From the NCBI GenBank assembly GCA_003455235.1, contig DMRT01000325.1, forward strand, positions 1 through 8,337: a DNA stretch of 8,337 nt, read 5' to 3'. How positions within the stretch are numbered: position 1 is the stretch's first letter; every line of letters begins with the position of its first letter. The notes under the pieces are model-generated. The model was not told the DNA's origin and ran no database searches. It worked only from the letters and a program-made list of their open reading frames with translations. The stretch is from Chitinophagaceae bacterium. GTDB lineage: Bacteria > Bacteroidota > Bacteroidia > Chitinophagales > Chitinophagaceae. This document shows positions 7,203 through 8,337 of the stretch, piece after piece. Made by a program: the position numbers and the translations under genes.

Positions 7203-7234
7203 GGTAACGGTACCGGCAATTTAGCCGCTTTACC
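7203..7234 (-). other. Imperfect hairpin between the mutase and protease genes
   Basis: Within the 56-base gap, GGTAA and TTACC (7230-7234 and 7203-7207 on the minus strand) enclose CGGC-TAAATT-GCCG (7214-7227). The two short stems are separated by an uneven internal loop. No T run follows, so it is not a standard intrinsic terminator. A degenerate promoter (TTTT, 19 bases, TAAATTGC) also overlaps it but matches the consensus poorly. Confidence 0.2.
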
Positions 7235-7247
7235 GCAACCGGAAAAA

Positions 7248-8337
7248 TTATTTCAAGCCCATCTCTTTCTCAATACGGGTAATCTTATCATCCAGCTCTT
7301 TTTCGGCGGCATCAAAGGCAGTTGCATGGGTCAGCTTCCCGTTCACGCTGAAATAAAATTTGATCTTGGGTTCGGTACCGCTGGGCCGGGCCGATATCTT
7401 GGTGCCGTCGGCCAGCACAAACTGCAGCACATTGCTTTTGGGAAGATCAATTTTCCAGCTTTCACCGGTTTGCAGGTTTTTGCCCACCTGCAGTTCATAA
7501 TCCAGCAGTTCCGCCACGGCCGCCCCATCGATCGTTTGCGGCGGGTTGCTGCGGTATCCTTCCATCATGGCGGCAATTTCTTTGGCGCCGTTCATTCCTT
7601 TTTTGGTGATGCTTACCAGGCTTTCTTTATACAAACCATATTGTACGTACAGGTCGATCAGTTTATCAAACAGGCTGCGGCCTTTGTTCTTTTCATAGGC
7701 AGCCATTTCGCAGAGCAGGCAAACGGCGCTAACGGAATCTTTATCGCGGATCTCATCGCCGATCATCAACCCGAAACTTTCTTCACCACCGATGATGTAT
7801 TTTTCTTTTCCCTCCCGTTCCCGGATCAGCTTGCTGATCCATTTGAAACCGGTGAGTACATTATAACAATTCACGCCGCTTGCTTTGGCAATCACGTCGA
7901 TCATGTCGGTAGTAACAATGGTTTTCACCACCATGTCTTCCGGTTGCTGCAATCCCTTCGTCTTTCTTGCTTCAATCATGTAGTTGAATGCCAGCAAGGC
8001 GGTCTGGTTACCGTTCATCAGCACCCACTCTCCCTGGTGGTTCTTTACTCCAATACCCACCCTGTCAGCATCCGGGTCGGTGCCCAGCAGAATATCCGCA
8101 TCCAGTTCCTTTGCATTCTTCAGGCCGATGCTCATGGTTTCTGTTTCTTCGGGATTGGGATAAACCACCGTTGGAAAATTCCCATCGGGGGTGCTCTGTT
8201 CTTTTACAATGTGCACATTGGTGAACCCGAATTTGGCCAATGCCTGCGGCACCAGCATGATGCCGGTTCCGTGTATGGGTGTGTACACAATTTTCAGGTC
8301 TTTTTGTGCGGCGCATACCTCGGGATAAACCGATAAG
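7248..8337 (-). CDS. Phosphoglucomutase/phosphomannomutase, C-terminal 362 residues (N-terminus beyond window)
   Basis: An alpha-D-phosphohexomutase that interconverts hexose 1-phosphates and 6-phosphates (glucose and/or mannose), feeding sugar nucleotide and glycan synthesis in the cytoplasm. The frame is open through the right edge; a GTG at 8286-8288 is an internal valine of the family motif KIVYTPIHGTG, not the start. Visible landmarks are the metal-binding loop GTDPDADRVG (8055-8084), the sugar-binding GGEESFG (about 7770-7790) and the phosphate-binding RPSGTEPK (7365-7388). These correspond to domains II to IV. The catalytic phosphoserine loop in domain I would be just outside. Comparable enzymes are about 570-580 residues, so roughly 210 are missing. 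Glucose versus mannose preference cannot be decided from this part. The stop is 56 bases before the Tsp protease start. Confidence 0.95.
   Translation of the reverse strand, partial: LSVYPEVCAAQKDLKIVYTPIHGTGIMLVPQALAKFGFTNVHIVKEQSTPDGNFPTVVYPNPEETETMSIGLKNAKELDADILLGTDPDADRVGIGVKNHQGEWVLMNGNQTALLAFNYMIEARKTKGLQQPEDMVVKTIVTTDMIDVIAKASGVNCYNVLTGFKWISKLIREREGKEKYIIGGEESFGLMIGDEIRDKDSVSAVCLLCEMAAYEKNKGRSLFDKLIDLYVQYGLYKESLVSITKKGMNGAKEIAAMMEGYRSNPPQTIDGAAVAELLDYELQVGKNLQTGESWKIDLPKSNVLQFVLADGTKISARPSGTEPKIKFYFSVNGKLTHATAFDAAEKELDDKITRIEKEMGLK

Noticed and set aside
7203..7234. Intrinsic terminator after the sugar mutase gene
   Set aside because: The stems are only 4-5 base pairs with an uneven internal loop, and no T run follows on the minus strand.
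7216..7247. Promoter TTTT, 19 bases, TAAATTGC before the protease gene
   Set aside because: Spacing is right, but the -7 element matches only 6 of 8 positions and the upstream element 3 of 4, which is too weak.
8286..8288. GTG start codon for the mutase
   Set aside because: The frame stays open to the right edge, and this codon sits inside the conserved KIVYTPIHGTG motif, so it is an internal valine.
7101..8336. Plus-strand open frame of 411 codons
   Set aside because: It is antisense to the sugar mutase and to the start of the protease, both of which carry clear family motifs. Its translation is rich in F, H and Q with no recognisable domain, as expected for a shadow frame.

Overview
The window looks like chromosomal DNA from a member of the Bacteroidota, most likely the order Chitinophagales. 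This is inferred from protein style only: a Tsp/Prc-type protease with Bacteroidota-like sequence, a LIC11966-like secreted helical protein, a long Cys-rich PKD-repeat surface protein of the type found with type IX secretion and gliding systems, and intergenic regions without Shine-Dalgarno sequences. No RNA gene, mobile element, CRISPR array or phage gene is visible.

Every convincing gene is on the minus strand, so the window reads right to left. In order of transcription: (1) the C-terminal 362 residues of a phosphoglucomutase/phosphomannomutase, whose N-terminus lies beyond the right edge; (2) a periplasmic carboxy-terminal processing protease (Tsp/Prc, S41) with its full Ser-Asp-Lys catalytic set; (3) a secreted, mostly helical protein resembling the LIC11966 surface-protein family; (4) protein-L-isoaspartate O-methyltransferase (pcm); (5) a 103-residue three-helix membrane protein; (6) a queuosine-precursor transporter of the YhhQ/VUT family, overlapping gene 5 by an ATGA junction; (7) a secreted PKD/Ig-like repeat protein that runs off the left edge. 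Gaps between genes are 56, 57, 53, 120, -4 and 119 bases, so coding density is high and no gene-free stretch exceeds 120 bases.

The first 1962 bases can look empty or full of small ORFs. They are in fact one uninterrupted minus-strand reading frame of 654 codons with no stop inside the window. It begins with a signal peptide and ends inside a tandem array of PKD repeats of about 85 residues.

Functionally this is mostly housekeeping plus cell envelope. Central sugar-phosphate metabolism (mutase) is followed by envelope protein turnover (Tsp) and cytoplasmic protein repair (Pcm), then tRNA-modification precursor uptake (YhhQ), then a large surface protein. I found no clear unknown multi-gene system. 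The best leads are the small membrane protein co-translated with the queuosine-precursor transporter, an internal duplication in the LIC11966-like protein, a Gly-to-Val change in the SAM-binding loop of Pcm, and the unnamed N-terminal domain of the PKD protein.
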